Below, piece by piece: positions 54,839 through 64,000 of a stretch of 64,000 nucleotides of DNA. Both the position numbers and the translations under genes were made by a program. Location of the stretch: contig CM070604.1 in NCBI GenBank assembly GCA_036346395.1, positions 41,257,662 through 41,321,661 of the forward strand, read 5' to 3'. Position 1 is the first letter of the stretch; the number at the start of each line of letters is the position of its first letter. The DNA comes from Hsuehochloa calcarea. Taxonomy: Eukaryota; Streptophyta; Magnoliopsida; Poales; Poaceae. The notes beneath the pieces were generated by a model that saw only the letters and a list, made by a program, of their open reading frames with translations, made no database searches and had not been told where the DNA came from.

Positions 54839-55208
54839 TGTCAGATCCCGTCGATTTGGATCTGGCGAGGGGAAATTGTACGAAAGATTCTACGACTAAG
54901 AACTAGCTAAGATTTGGAATAATGGCATTGATGCCTTTCTCATTCCATTTTTGGGGTTCATAAGAGTACGAATTGACCCAAGAGGTAAAATCAAAATTAC
55001 AGCTCCGCTCAGAGCATTTGCATGTGAGAATAACTATTCATGATAATTGAAATTAAAAGATGTAAACAATAATTATTGAGATACATTACGACAGTAGATC
55101 TCATGTCCAACCGGTATGGATAGATCTTCATTGAAGTTTGTCTTCCTCCAATGACTCTGTTTTGCACTCTGTCTGAACTTCTTCAGTCTTACGCTTGCAG
55201 CTGTTACA
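54839..55208 (-). repeat. R 5' LTR
   Basis: 370 bp. On + it begins TGTCAGATCC and ends GCTGTTACA. Its inner 313 bp match 40000-40331. Confidence 0.82.
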
Positions 55209-56914
55209 CTTGCACCCCTATGCCCGACCCCCTTGCCTCCACCACCATGACTGGTCCCCTCCCCTTCGCTCCTCTGCTCCCGGCCACGGCCCCACGCACG
55301 TGCTCGGCCGCCACCCCCTTCCCTCCGCCCCACACCTAGCTCCCTCGGCTTTGTCCCTCTGCCCCCGACCACTACCTCCACACCTGACCCCTTCCCCCCA
55401 CGCCCGCACCCGACCCCGCCCTCCTCCCCTTCGCCCCCGCGCCCGGCCCTCTTCCCTCTGCCCCCACACTCGGCCGCATTCCCTCCACCCCCATTCTTGA
55501 CATGCCTGTGCACCACTGCGCTGTCGTGCCATTCACCATGTTGACACCCTCACTCTGTGGTCGCAGCCTCGCAGGTCTGTGTGTGTGTGTGTGTGTGTGT
55601 TTGTTGGGCATAGCCATGACATCAGAGAGTTTGATGAAGTTATTTGTGTGGAGTGCAAGGTGTTTGATGAATTTCCTCCAAAAGATTTGGAGTTCAAAAA
55701 AAACTTATTTTTGAGCATATGTTCTAATGGGAGTAGTTTTTATCATTTAATCAAAAGAAATTACACTTCATACTTGCATGCACTCTACTAAATGATTGGA
55801 GATAAATATCAAATTCCTTTATGAAACAGCGAAGTTGCAGACATTGCCGCAGGACCCGTCAAGGGAGCTACACCTTTATCATTGGCTAGGATTGTATTTG
55901 TATTCGCATGACCTGCACAATGATAGGTATGGTTTCTTGTGCTAATATAGCATGCATGTATTTAACAATCTATTTATATTTTGAAGTTACTTGAAGCCTA
56001 ATTTGGTACTTATAAGTTGCATCATGAAATTTGTTGTTTTATGTTTGTCACAACAAGATTTCAGTGTATGTCTTTTCATGCAGGCAGCAACAACAAGATT
56101 TCAGTGTATGCGTTGTCATGCATGCAACAATAATATTGACCTTGCTTCCTCTTAGAACATGGTAGTTAGCATCGTTTGTGTGCATTCTGTTTTCATAAAA
56201 TTTTACTAAGCCAACGTACAAAATTGTAATTCTAGGGAACTTTTGATGCCATGGACTATCTAAATTTTATCTACATAGAGCTCTCAGTACTATATAAAAT
56301 TGTAGTTATTTCTATTGATAGAGATAGCCCTCAATTCTATGTCAGGCACTAGTTAAAGCATTACACATCTCTGAATGTTTACATGAATGGGCATGCATTT
56401 CATCTCTGAATATTTGCATGAATGGGCAAGCATTTGTGTATATTTAATTCTTGGAAGAAGCCTGCTTATGGGCTAATCAATTTTTTATGTATTAATCAAA
56501 TTTACAATTTTGTGCTTAGGTTTTACTTATTTGCTTTGTATATAGTAGGAAGTTGAACACTTGTAGCTTGAATGTCTGAACTTGGATGGTTCTTGAGTGA
56601 TTATAGAGATTTGAGATTTGTAAGATTTAGTTTATTTTAGTTTGAGATTTGAGATTTGATTCATGTATGCTATTAGTACGTATGAATATAGGACATGAGG
56701 ATGGATGCCGATGCAACAAAACTCCTCTCGTTCACTATTTTCAACTCTCCAATGCATCATGTTGTTATTACAAAACTATCTAGTTTGTAGTTTTACACTA
56801 ACTTCTCTAGCCATTTGTTGTTGCTAGGTTCTAGTACTTGCAGAATACGAGAATGTCGGTGACTTCTCATATGTAAATATTTCGCTTTTACCAATAATGA
56901 CACTTCCTATTATC
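55209..56914. other. Intergenic with GC-rich start and (GT)n; no supported gene
   Basis: 55209-55500 is C-rich and continues the sequence left of R. A (GT)n run is at 55577-55600. Exon-like stretches exist on +: 55613-55790, and 55850-55930 bounded by a possible acceptor and donor and reading TLPQDPSRELHLYHWLGLYL. I recognise no family, so I do not call a gene. 56100-56820 is AT-rich with nothing seen. Confidence 0.35.
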
Positions 56915-58941
56915 CTATTGTCCAGAGTGGCTCGCCAACCTGTAATGGTTAGAAAAGGCAATGGGAAATGACGAATGTGTGTTGACTTCACAGATCTTAA
57001 TAAAGTTTGTCCGAATGATGACTTTCCCCTTCCACGCATTGATCAGCTTATAGACTCTACTTCCGGGTGTGAGTTGTTAAGTTTTTTAGATACGTACTTC
57101 GGGTACCACCAGATTAATATGAGTAAAGATGATGGAGAGAAAACTTCCTTCATCACTCCATATGGCACTTACTGATATGTTAAGATATCATTTGGTCTAA
57201 AAATACTTGTGCAACTTTTCAAAGATTAATGCAAAAAAACCTTCAATCCTCGATTGGTCGAAATTTAGAAGCTTACGTTGATGACCTGGTCGTGAAAAGC
57301 ATCAAGGCTAGTGACCATATTTCTAACCTGCACGAGATTTTAAATAACTTAAGAAGGCATAACCTTAAGTTAAATCCAGAAAAGTGTGTATTTGGAGTTT
57401 TTTTAGGGAAATCTTCTTGGATTCCTAGTTTTGGCTAGAGGTATTGAAGCAAACCCAACAAAAATATCGGCCATCGACTAGATGCGCCCTCCGACTAGAA
57501 AGAAGGGTGCCCAGAAACTAATCGGGTGTATGGCAGCGTTAAGTCGTTTCATTGCACAGTTAGGGGAGAAATGGTTACTTTTCTTCAAACTTCTTCGAAA
57601 ATATAGAAGTTTCGAGTGGACTAAGGAAGCAGACGATGCTTTTAAAAACTTAAGAAGAACCTTACGAGTACCCCGATCTTAGTTTCTCCAAGATCGGGAG
57701 AAACATTGCTGATTTACGTGGCTGTAACACCACAGACCGTCACTGGTGTACTGGTTGTAGAACGTGACAACGTCCAACGATCGGTGTATTACGTAAGTGA
57801 AGTCTTACATGGACCAAAGGAAAGATACCTACAGGTACAAAAGTTGCTCTATGATATCCTTATATCTTCAAGGAAACTAAGGCACTACTTTCAAGATCGC
57901 AAGGTGGTTGCACCAACCGGATATCCCCTTGGTCAAGTTCTCAGAAATAGGGAATCATCAGGTCAAATAGCAAAATGGGAGGTAGAGCTTGGGGCGTTTG
58001 ACCTCCATTTCATCTCACAAACAACAATCAAGTCCTAGGCAATAACAGAATTCATTACTGAGTGGAGAAACCCTGAACCCACCCAAGGGCCAGAGTACGA
58101 ACACCACGACGACTGGACAATATAGTTTGACAGTTCCTTGATGCTTAAAGGCTCGGAGGCTAGAGTTGTCCTAACATCCCCTACTGGAGAACATATCAAA
58201 TACGTCATTCGGGTAAAGTTTCCTGCAACAAACAATGTGGTAGAATACGAAGGTTTACTAGCAGGACTCCGAGTAGCCAAAGCACTCGGGATTCGCAGAT
58301 TACTAGTGAAAGACGATTCTCAACTAGTAGCGAATCAAGTCGGAAAAGAGTATTAATGCTCGAGTACCAAGTTGTCATCTTATCTGGCGAAAGTACGGAA
58401 ATTCGAAAAGCACTTCTTCGGTTTCCAGATTCAACACATTCCTTGAAAGAAAAACTTTCTAGCAGACCAGTTGGCACGGATGGCCTCCATAAGGTCACCT
58501 GTCCCGCCTATAGTTTTTCTCGAGCAACTCGATTCACCCTCAGTGGTCGAGCATTCCAAGGACATAGATGTTCCAATAGAGGTCGTACAAAGCGATCCTA
58601 CAAACATGGATGCTCCACAGGAGGTCATCACACATGAACCGGTAGAGATTGGATGATGTCGATCTACAATTATTTGCAGCATGACATTATTCCTGAAGAT
58701 GATGTAGATGCTAATCATATTGCTCGAAAAGCCCAATCATACAGTATGATCGAACGTACATTGTATAAACGAGGATCTCACGGAGTGTTGATAAGATGCA
58801 TATCTCAAACAGATGGCATTACGTTGTTATTCGACATTCATGGAGGAGTCTGTGGAGCACAGCATTCCTACAGAACATTGGTCGGTAAAGCCTTCAAGCA
58901 AGGATACTACTGGCCAACTGCGCTTCATGATGCAAAGGAGC
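56915..58941 (+). pseudogene. T2: Tat-type Ty3 pol remnant (RT, RNase H, integrase finger)
   Basis: It starts in the RT fingers (PEWLAN) and has MCVDFTDLNKVCPNDDFPLP, LDTYFGYHQINM and catalytic EAYVDDLVVKS (57271-57303). RNase H follows with KWEVELGAFDLHF and NNVVEYEGLLAGLRVAKALG. Linker and finger follow with YNYLQHDIIPEDD, GVCGAQHSYRTLVGKAF and QGYYWPTALHDAKE. There the CACTA element cuts it. Stops and shifts are frequent. It is related to T1 but comes from a different copy, since it retains the region T1 has lost. No LTR is visible on its left side. Confidence 0.82.
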
Positions 58942-59240
58942 CACTACAAGAAATCTGCTGAACTATGACAAAATTGATATGACAACTAGGTAAATTGTCA
59001 TTATATGACCCTATTCTATGACGTTGGGCAACTGCGTCATAAAGAGCATCCCGGGGCTGGGACCCTACTTGTAGTGACAAAAAATGTCAAAATCGTCACT
59101 AACTCCCAATCCTCAAATTGTCATAAACAGGGCATTTGACATTGTGACACCATTGCTTTTGTCATAGTCACACAGGTGACAATCTCATATCGTCATAATC
59201 CTCTTGGAGTTTTTTTTTGATAAAGTTACACAGGTGACAA
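58942..59240 (+). repeat. CACTA terminal inverted repeat end and subterminal repeats
   Basis: CACTACAAGAAATCTG is followed by at least ten copies of short TGTCA/TGACA or GTCAT/ATGAC motifs in both orientations. In this superfamily, subterminal repeats bind the element's DNA-binding protein. Confidence 0.7.
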
Positions 59241-59328
59241 GCTGGTTTGTTGCCACCGTGGATGAACAGAAGTGGGACCCACATGTCAGGAAGTGTTGCA
59301 AAATGTAATGTGGCTCGCGCAAATAAAA

Positions 59329-59400
59329 ACCAGGTCGCAGGTTTCGAACTGGGGACCTGTTGCATCTCAAGATGCTCCAACACCACTGCACCATCGAGAG
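59329..59400 (-). other. tRNA-like sequence (SINE head or tRNA relic)
   Basis: On - it has an A-box-like TGGTGCAGTGGTGTTGG (59393-59377) and a B-box-like CAGTTCGAAACCTG about 25 bp further on (59351-59338). A GCATCTTGAGATGC hairpin sits at the anticodon-arm position. The acceptor stem does not pair well, so it is not a convincing functional tRNA. Confidence 0.35.
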
Positions 59401-59403
59401 GAA

Positions 59404-60029
59404 TTCGTTGAAATCGTATGTGAATATCTAGATAAGCTATTACATGCGAGGCAGGGACTTGCATAGAAAAACCAGTAGCACGGTGGTGGCCACTGTGTTT
59501 GAACGGCTGAGCAAAGGGGACGGCTACGACTCCCGCCGGCGACGGCTGCGACTCCCTCCGGCGACGGCTTCGCGCCGTCCCATCCCATCTCGCCACACTC
59601 CATGGCACGCCACACCACGCTACTACGGTCGGCCGCCACATAGGCCGACACCCAGATCTGGCCAAACATAGGTCATTCTCAATTGTAGTCTTCAAATGAA
59701 GGTAAGGATGCCCTCCATTCTCCTTTTGCTGCTTCTTAGTGGCTCGGGTTTGGTTGAATAATAGTGCTATTGTAGATTGTGTGCGTTTTTAGCTGGTCCA
59801 TATATGGTTTAACTTGAGCATATACCACTGAATTACCAATTTGAGAGTTTATAATACACTTAATTTTACAAGCCGTTCGGTCATTGCAAAATATTTACGT
59901 TTTGTGAAGTTGAACAGTATGAAGATGTGAACAACATGGACAATAACTTTGATTAAGGTTTACTTGTTTGAATGGCCGATAGATGGGCAATAATTTTGAT
60001 TAATTTGTACTTGTTTGAGTGTCTGACAG
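59404..60029 (+). other. CACTA 5' leader, no supported gene
   Basis: 59500-59670 is GC-rich and might be a leader exon, with a possible donor (AAGGTAAGG) at 59699-59703. The rest is AT-rich up to the transposase ATG. No domain is recognised. Confidence 0.4.
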
Positions 60030-61747
60030 ATGGACAGATCTTGGATTAAATCCAGACAGTTTAGCACTGCACATATGAATGGGTGAAAGAGTTCATGCAA
60101 TTTATTAGTGCCCGATTTGATGAGAATGCTGAAATACTTTGCCCATGTCTTGTATGTTTGAATCGGGCTCATAGACCTCAAGGAGTTGTGGAGGATCACA
60201 TATATATTCATGGGATGTCAAGCACATACAATAGGTGGATCCATCATGGAGAACAATTGGATAATGGAATTCATGAAAATGCACCGCATGAGAATGAACC
60301 ATTCGATACTATGGAACATGATGTTGAAGAGGATGTTGGTTTGAACGAGGACAACGACGATGATGATAGAATTCCAGATATGGTAGAGGAGTTATACACA
60401 GCTAAAGAACAAGGTGGACGGAATTCAATGTTCGAAAGTGTAATAGTAGAGTTGCAGCGCCAGCTTTATCCTGGATGTGATCATTTTTCAAGATTTACAT
60501 TTGCTGTGAAGTTACTTCATATCAAGTCATTCTATCAAATCAATAATGTTGCATTCACTGCATTGCTGAAGCTGTTGTCTTCAGCGTTCTCATCTTGCTT
60601 TCTTCCCACATCTTACAATGAAGGAAAGAACTTTATCCGTGCATTCGGACTTGGATATGATTCAATCCATGTTTGCAAGAATAATTATGTCTTATTTCGA
60701 AAGAAGTATGCCAACAATGATGAGTGCCCAGTATGTGGTGAATCTAGATGGAAAGATGCAGAAGGAAGGAAGCAGATTCCTGTGATGGTATTACGGCATT
60801 TTCGATTGATTCCAAGGCTGAAGAGGATGTTTGCTTCCAAAAATACAGTGGAGGAGGCACAATGGAACAAGTTGAAGCAGCAACCTGTGGACAATGAACT
60901 CAGCCATCCTGCTGATGGTGAGGCATGGAAAGATTTCAACAGAAAATATGGGTGGTTTGTAAAAGATGCAAGGAACATGAGGCTTGGCCTTGCTACAGAT
61001 GGTTTCAATCCATTTGGCAACATGAGCTCCTCCTATAGCATGTGGCCAGTATTTGTCGTGCCTTACAATGGGCCACCCTGGGCATGTATAGAACAGTCCA
61101 ACTTCATGATGGCCCTACTGATCCCAGGTCCAAAATGTCCAGGAAAGGATCTTGATGTGCTCTTGGAGCCTCTCATCGAAGAGTTGCTGGAGCTTCGGAA
61201 GGGTGTTCGTACTTATGATGCATGTAGTGCTAGTATGTTTGATCTACATGCTGCAATTTTATGATGCATTCATGATTATCTAGCATTGGGCACCTTGTGG
61301 GGACGAACCACAAAAGGTTATTATGCATGTGTGCATTGTGACAAAGATCCCTACTCAAAGAAATTAAGGCAGAAGATATGTTACATTGGCCATCGTCATT
61401 TCCTTCCAAGGGATCATCTGTGGAGAAAAAGGAAAGAATTTAATGGTGAGAATGAAACCCGTGCGAAGCCTTGGGAACTTAGTACATAGGAGTTGCTACA
61501 GCAACTGGACAATGTAAGAGATGTTAGACCAGGAAAGCATCCGCAAAGCGGTAATAAGAGAAAGCGACAAGTCGATGGTCAAGTTTACACTCGAAGAGTT
61601 TGTTTGTTTGACTTGCCATATTGGTCGAGTCTGAAGCTGCGGCACAATCTTGATGTAATGCACATTGAAATAAATATATGTGACAACCTGCTTGGTACAT
61701 TCTCAACATTGATGGGAAGACAAAGGACACAGTCAGTGTTAGACTAG
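60030..61747 (+). pseudogene. CACTA transposase (TNP2/TnpD type), N-terminal and catalytic part
   Basis: The ATG at 60030 (MDRSWIKSR) matches the usual start of these proteins. The frame is lost near 60081, where a run of G appears one base short, and resumes as VKEFMQFISARFDE. Domains in order: transposase-associated zinc domain with CPCLVCLNR and HIYIHGMSSTYNRWIHHGE (60110-60250); an acidic linker; then the tnp2 transposase with FLPTSYNEGKNFIRAFGLGY, CPVCGESRWKD, LRHFRLIPRLKRMF, FNPFGNMSSSYSMWPV, PGPKCPGKDLDVLLEPLIEE, TKGYYACVHC and SLKLRHNLDVMHIEINICDN. In-frame stops at 61262 (TGA, from a probable Trp) and 61487 (TAG) interrupt it. The enzyme would cut at the TIRs. Confidence 0.85.
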
Positions 61748-61749
61748 AT

Positions 61750-63574
61750 TTGGAAGACATGGGCATAAGATCTTTTTTACACTTGGAGTATGAAGGAGAT
61801 TTATACAATATCCCTAAAGCCCCGTATGAAATGAAAAAAAGACCAAAAGCGTAAATTTTTTGAATTTATAAGAGAGGTGAAATTTCTAAATGGATATACT
61901 TCTAACTTAGCAAAATGTATTAGTGCGGATGGATGCAAGGTGGTAGGATTAAAAACTCATGATTGTCATATTCTTCTACAAAGAATTTTACCTGCTGCCC
62001 TACGAGGAATCATGAGTAAGGAAATATATGAAGCAGTTGCTGAACTAGGAAATTTCTTTCAGCAGTTATGTTGCAAAACTCTAAAGCTAGATGTTCTGCA
62101 TAAATTGAAAGTTCAAATCCCAATCATTTTGTGCAAGCTTGAGAAAAAAGTTCCACCAGCTTTCTTTGATGTTATGGTGCACTTGGCTGTTCATTTACCT
62201 GATGAAGCAATCCTAAGAGGCCCAAAGGCAATATGGTGGATGTACCCAAAGGAAAGAAGGCTATGTACATCAAGCGCTTTTGTGAGGAATATGGCTAGAC
62301 CTGAAGGATCCATTGCGAAAGCATATGTTGCTAATGAGTGTTTAACTTTTGCTCAAGGTACTTGAATGATGTGGAGACACGATTCAATCAAGAGGGCAGG
62401 AATAGAGAGCGTGTTGACTTAAAAGAAGGTGACCTCTTTGTTTTTCAGCATGGTGTTCATTTAATTGGAGCCTTGAGGATGACGTATCTTGAAGGTTGTT
62501 ATGACAAGATGGTTTGGTATGTGCTCAACAATTGTCATGAGGTTCATCCATTTATGGAGTATGCCCTTCTAACACTTTTGACTTTTGTTTCAGATATAAT
62601 ATATATATATATATATACTATTTATATGTAATTTCTGAAGCCACTATGCAGGTTATGTAGACAAGAGCTAGAGAAAGAAGGTAGTCATGATGTGGAAAAA
62701 AGGCTAGAACATGAATTTGCCACATGGTGTAAGAAGCATGTGAGTTTTCTTTGCAATTTTGGATGGAACTCTGATCAGGTGTATAGGTTATCATCATGCT
62801 GACCTTTCTGTTGTTCAAATGGCAAGATTGCGTTATGTGGAAGGAGTAGAGGTCAGTGATGACCTATATTCATTGGCATGCCAACCAGATATGCGAGTGA
62901 GATTATATTCATCATGTATTGTTGATGGTGTTCGATATCACATGATTGACCGTGAAAAAAATAGAAAGACTCAGAATAGTGGAGTCATGGTTCAGGGTAC
63001 ACATAATGGTGAGCATATTGATTTTTATGGTTGTCTGCAAGACATTATCGAGTTGTAGTATAACTCAAGCCAAGACGTCCGTCGAATAGTTGTTTTATTT
63101 CGTTGTGGTTGGTTTGATCTTGATGGTAAGAAGACAAGATTGAAAGATGATGGATATTTCAAAAGCATCAACACTACAAGTTACTGGTACAAAGGAGATC
63201 CTTTTATTCTAGCCGCATAATCAACAAAGGTATTTTACTTGCAGGACACAAAGTTTGGTGGAGACTAGAGAGTTGTTCAAAAGTTTGAGCATAGGCATTT
63301 GTGGAGTGTCACCGTAGCAGAAACTGAGAAGGAACTTACATACCAAGATGATGACTATACACAATGTCCAGTACAAGAAAATGAATCTATTCCTGAAAAT
63401 TTACATGCTGATGTTGGAGAGTGTCATACTGTCTCTGCTAGTGTCGTTGAAAATGCTCGCAACCAAGTGGATGATGTCAATTGCGAGTCGGATGAAGATG
63501 ACGAAACTTACATGCAGTACTGTAGTGATAATGAAGATCGCATAATTCCTGAGATAGATAGCGATGAGGAGTAG
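61750..63574 (+). pseudogene. CACTA transposase C-terminal regions (DUF4218 and DUF4216 type)
   Basis: It follows the tnp2 domain after a frameshift (DLEDMGIRSFLH). The DUF4218-like part (61877-62560) has LKTHDCHILLQRILPAALRG, PPAFFDVMVHLAVHLPDEA, IWWMYPKERRLCTSSAFVRN and the ARPEGSIAKAY segment. A possible intron lies around 62575-62650. The DUF4216-like part (62960-63240) has NSGVMVQGTHNGEHIDFYG, VVLFRCGWFDLDGKKTRL and DPFILAA, with stops at 63056 and about 63218. An acidic tail (VNCESDEDDETYMQY, IDSDEE) ends at 63574. These domains are standard companions of tnp2 in plant CACTA proteins; their function is not established. Confidence 0.8.
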
Positions 63575-63826
63575 TTTGTGATATGTTAGTTTGTTGTAAT
63601 GTGGACATAGATATGTAAGATTGCAACAAGAGAACCATTTATCCAACTGTCAACTGTATGAACCATGCTGAAATGCATTCCAACATTCCATTAGGAAATT
63701 AGTTGACAAAAGACTTGAAGATATTACACTGAGACATCTTTTCATATTTCATTTCCCATTTCAAACAAAGTTTATACAAATGAGATATTACATTACAAAA
63801 GACTTGAAGATAACTAAATTAGGAAA
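63575..63826. other. Spacer between convergent CACTA genes
   Basis: AT-rich sequence between the + strand transposase stop (63574) and the - strand stop (63827). It probably holds both 3' UTRs. Repeated words (GTTGACAA, AAGACTTGAAGATA) occur. Confidence 0.45.
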
Positions 63827-64000
63827 TCAGTTGACAATCTTCTCAATGCAAATTCCTAATAGCAAGAATACAAATACAACTACAACCATTTTTAACTTTT
63901 CATCTCGAGAAGTGGCTTTCCTGAGTGAATTGTTTATCTCGTCCAATGAAGTCTTGATCTGGTCCAATGAGCTCTTCATCAGAGCAAAATGTTGTTCCAA
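63827..64000 (-). CDS. C-terminus of a - strand protein with coiled coil and tail anchor (partial)
   Basis: The frame is open from the window edge (64000) to TGA at 63829-63827, giving 57 residues. It reads LEQHFALMKSSLDQIKTSLD, then EINNSLRKATSRDEKLKM, then a hydrophobic stretch VVVVFVFLLLGICIEKIV of about 15-18 residues and a one-residue tail. The heptad-like L-I-L-I-L spacing predicts a short coiled coil. The hydrophobic end predicts a C-terminal membrane anchor. It is convergent with the CACTA transposase and probably inside the same element, so it may be the element's second gene or a captured host gene. Plant GRF-zinc-finger proteins have a similar coiled-coil plus TM end, but only the tail is visible here. 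Confidence 0.5.
   Translation of the reverse strand: MEQHFALMKSSLDQIKTSLDEINNSLRKATSRDEKLKMVVVVFVFLLLGICIEKIVN

Larger units (their letters stand above)
40000..55208 (-). mobile_element. R: Reina-like Ty3 chromovirus, host of S2 and G2
   Basis: A - strand element. The 5' LTR is at 54839-55208 and a truncated 3' LTR at about 40000-40331. PBS TTGGTATCAGAGC is at 54836-54824. Gag (54401-53232), a protease region and RT (52715 to about 52050) lie on the right. Integrase and chromodomain (41550-40382) lie on the left. The short LTRs (370 bp) and RT and chromodomain style suggest the Reina lineage (inference). Between RT and integrase it holds S2 with G2 inside. The RNase H and integrase-finger parts of R are missing from both flanks. 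No target duplication could be established because the 3' LTR end is lost. Confidence 0.8.
58942..64000 (+). mobile_element. CACTA (En/Spm-type) DNA transposon, 5' end to beyond the window
   Basis: The terminus CACTACAAGAAATCTG starts at 58942 inside T2 integrase. Subterminal repeats with TGTCA/TGACA cores follow, then a TNP2-type transposase region (60030-63574). The right terminus is not in the window. A 3-bp duplication of AGC (58939-58941) would be expected at the other end. Confidence 0.88.

Noticed and set aside
55073..55532. Gly/Arg-rich frames of 104-147 codons on -
   Set aside because: Low-complexity reading of a C-rich + strand; starts inside the R LTR.
56824..57039. 71-codon - frame opposite T2
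   Set aside because: Antisense shadow of the Tat RT segment.
59168..59695. 175-codon - frame in the CACTA leader
   Set aside because: No domain; runs through the tRNA-like and subterminal repeat sequence.

Overview
This window is nuclear DNA of a grass (Poaceae), possibly Oryza or a relative. The evidence is intron-split plant genes, GC-rich coding starts, and a dense stack of grass-type transposons: Ty3 chromoviruses, Tat-type Ty3 elements, Sirevirus-like Copia elements, a TRIM and a CACTA transposon. The genus is inference only. Nothing bacterial or viral was seen.

Layout. (1) 1-5.4 kb is the only ordinary genic segment. It holds the last three exons of an NPF (NRT1/PTR family) transporter on + and a small conserved plant protein gene on -. 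(2) 5438-17184 is a complete Ty3 chromovirus with 3.1-3.2 kb LTRs, a GTGTG target duplication, an extra ORF before gag, and a decayed gag-pol. (3) 17456-34478 is a Sirevirus-like Copia element (S1, duplication AAGGC). It has gag and a second long ORF but no recognisable pol. Its 5' LTR is split by a deleted Tat-type Ty3 element (T1, 17951-23941, duplication CCACC). The uninterrupted site survives in S1's own 3' LTR. (4) 34.5-40 kb has few genes. It contains a decayed FKBP-type peptidyl-prolyl isomerase copy that still has introns, and a textbook 706-bp TRIM with a CCAAG duplication. (5) About 40000-55208 is a three-level nest on the - strand. A Reina-like Ty3 element (R) was invaded by a second Sirevirus-like element (S2, 41551-52044), whose 3' LTR was invaded by a third Ty3 element (G2, 42715 to about 46715). 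(6) 56.9-58.9 kb is a Tat-type pol remnant (T2), cut by the 5' terminus of a CACTA transposon at 58942. The CACTA transposase region runs to 63574. A - strand reading frame enters from beyond the right edge.

How the parts relate. No operon-like unit exists; the order of events can be read from nesting and target duplications. The two Sirevirus-like elements share a design: gag without pol, palindrome-rich LTRs and repeated polypurine tracts. S1 carries a second ORF that may have its own spliced leader, S1 and T1 LTRs carry arrays of dyad-symmetric repeats, and T1 keeps the start of an antisense ORF with its own TATA-like box. These are the best candidates for under-described biology. Many frameshifts fall at homopolymers, and the GC-rich half of one LTR looks systematically short by single bases, so consensus error must be excluded before any ORF here is called dead.
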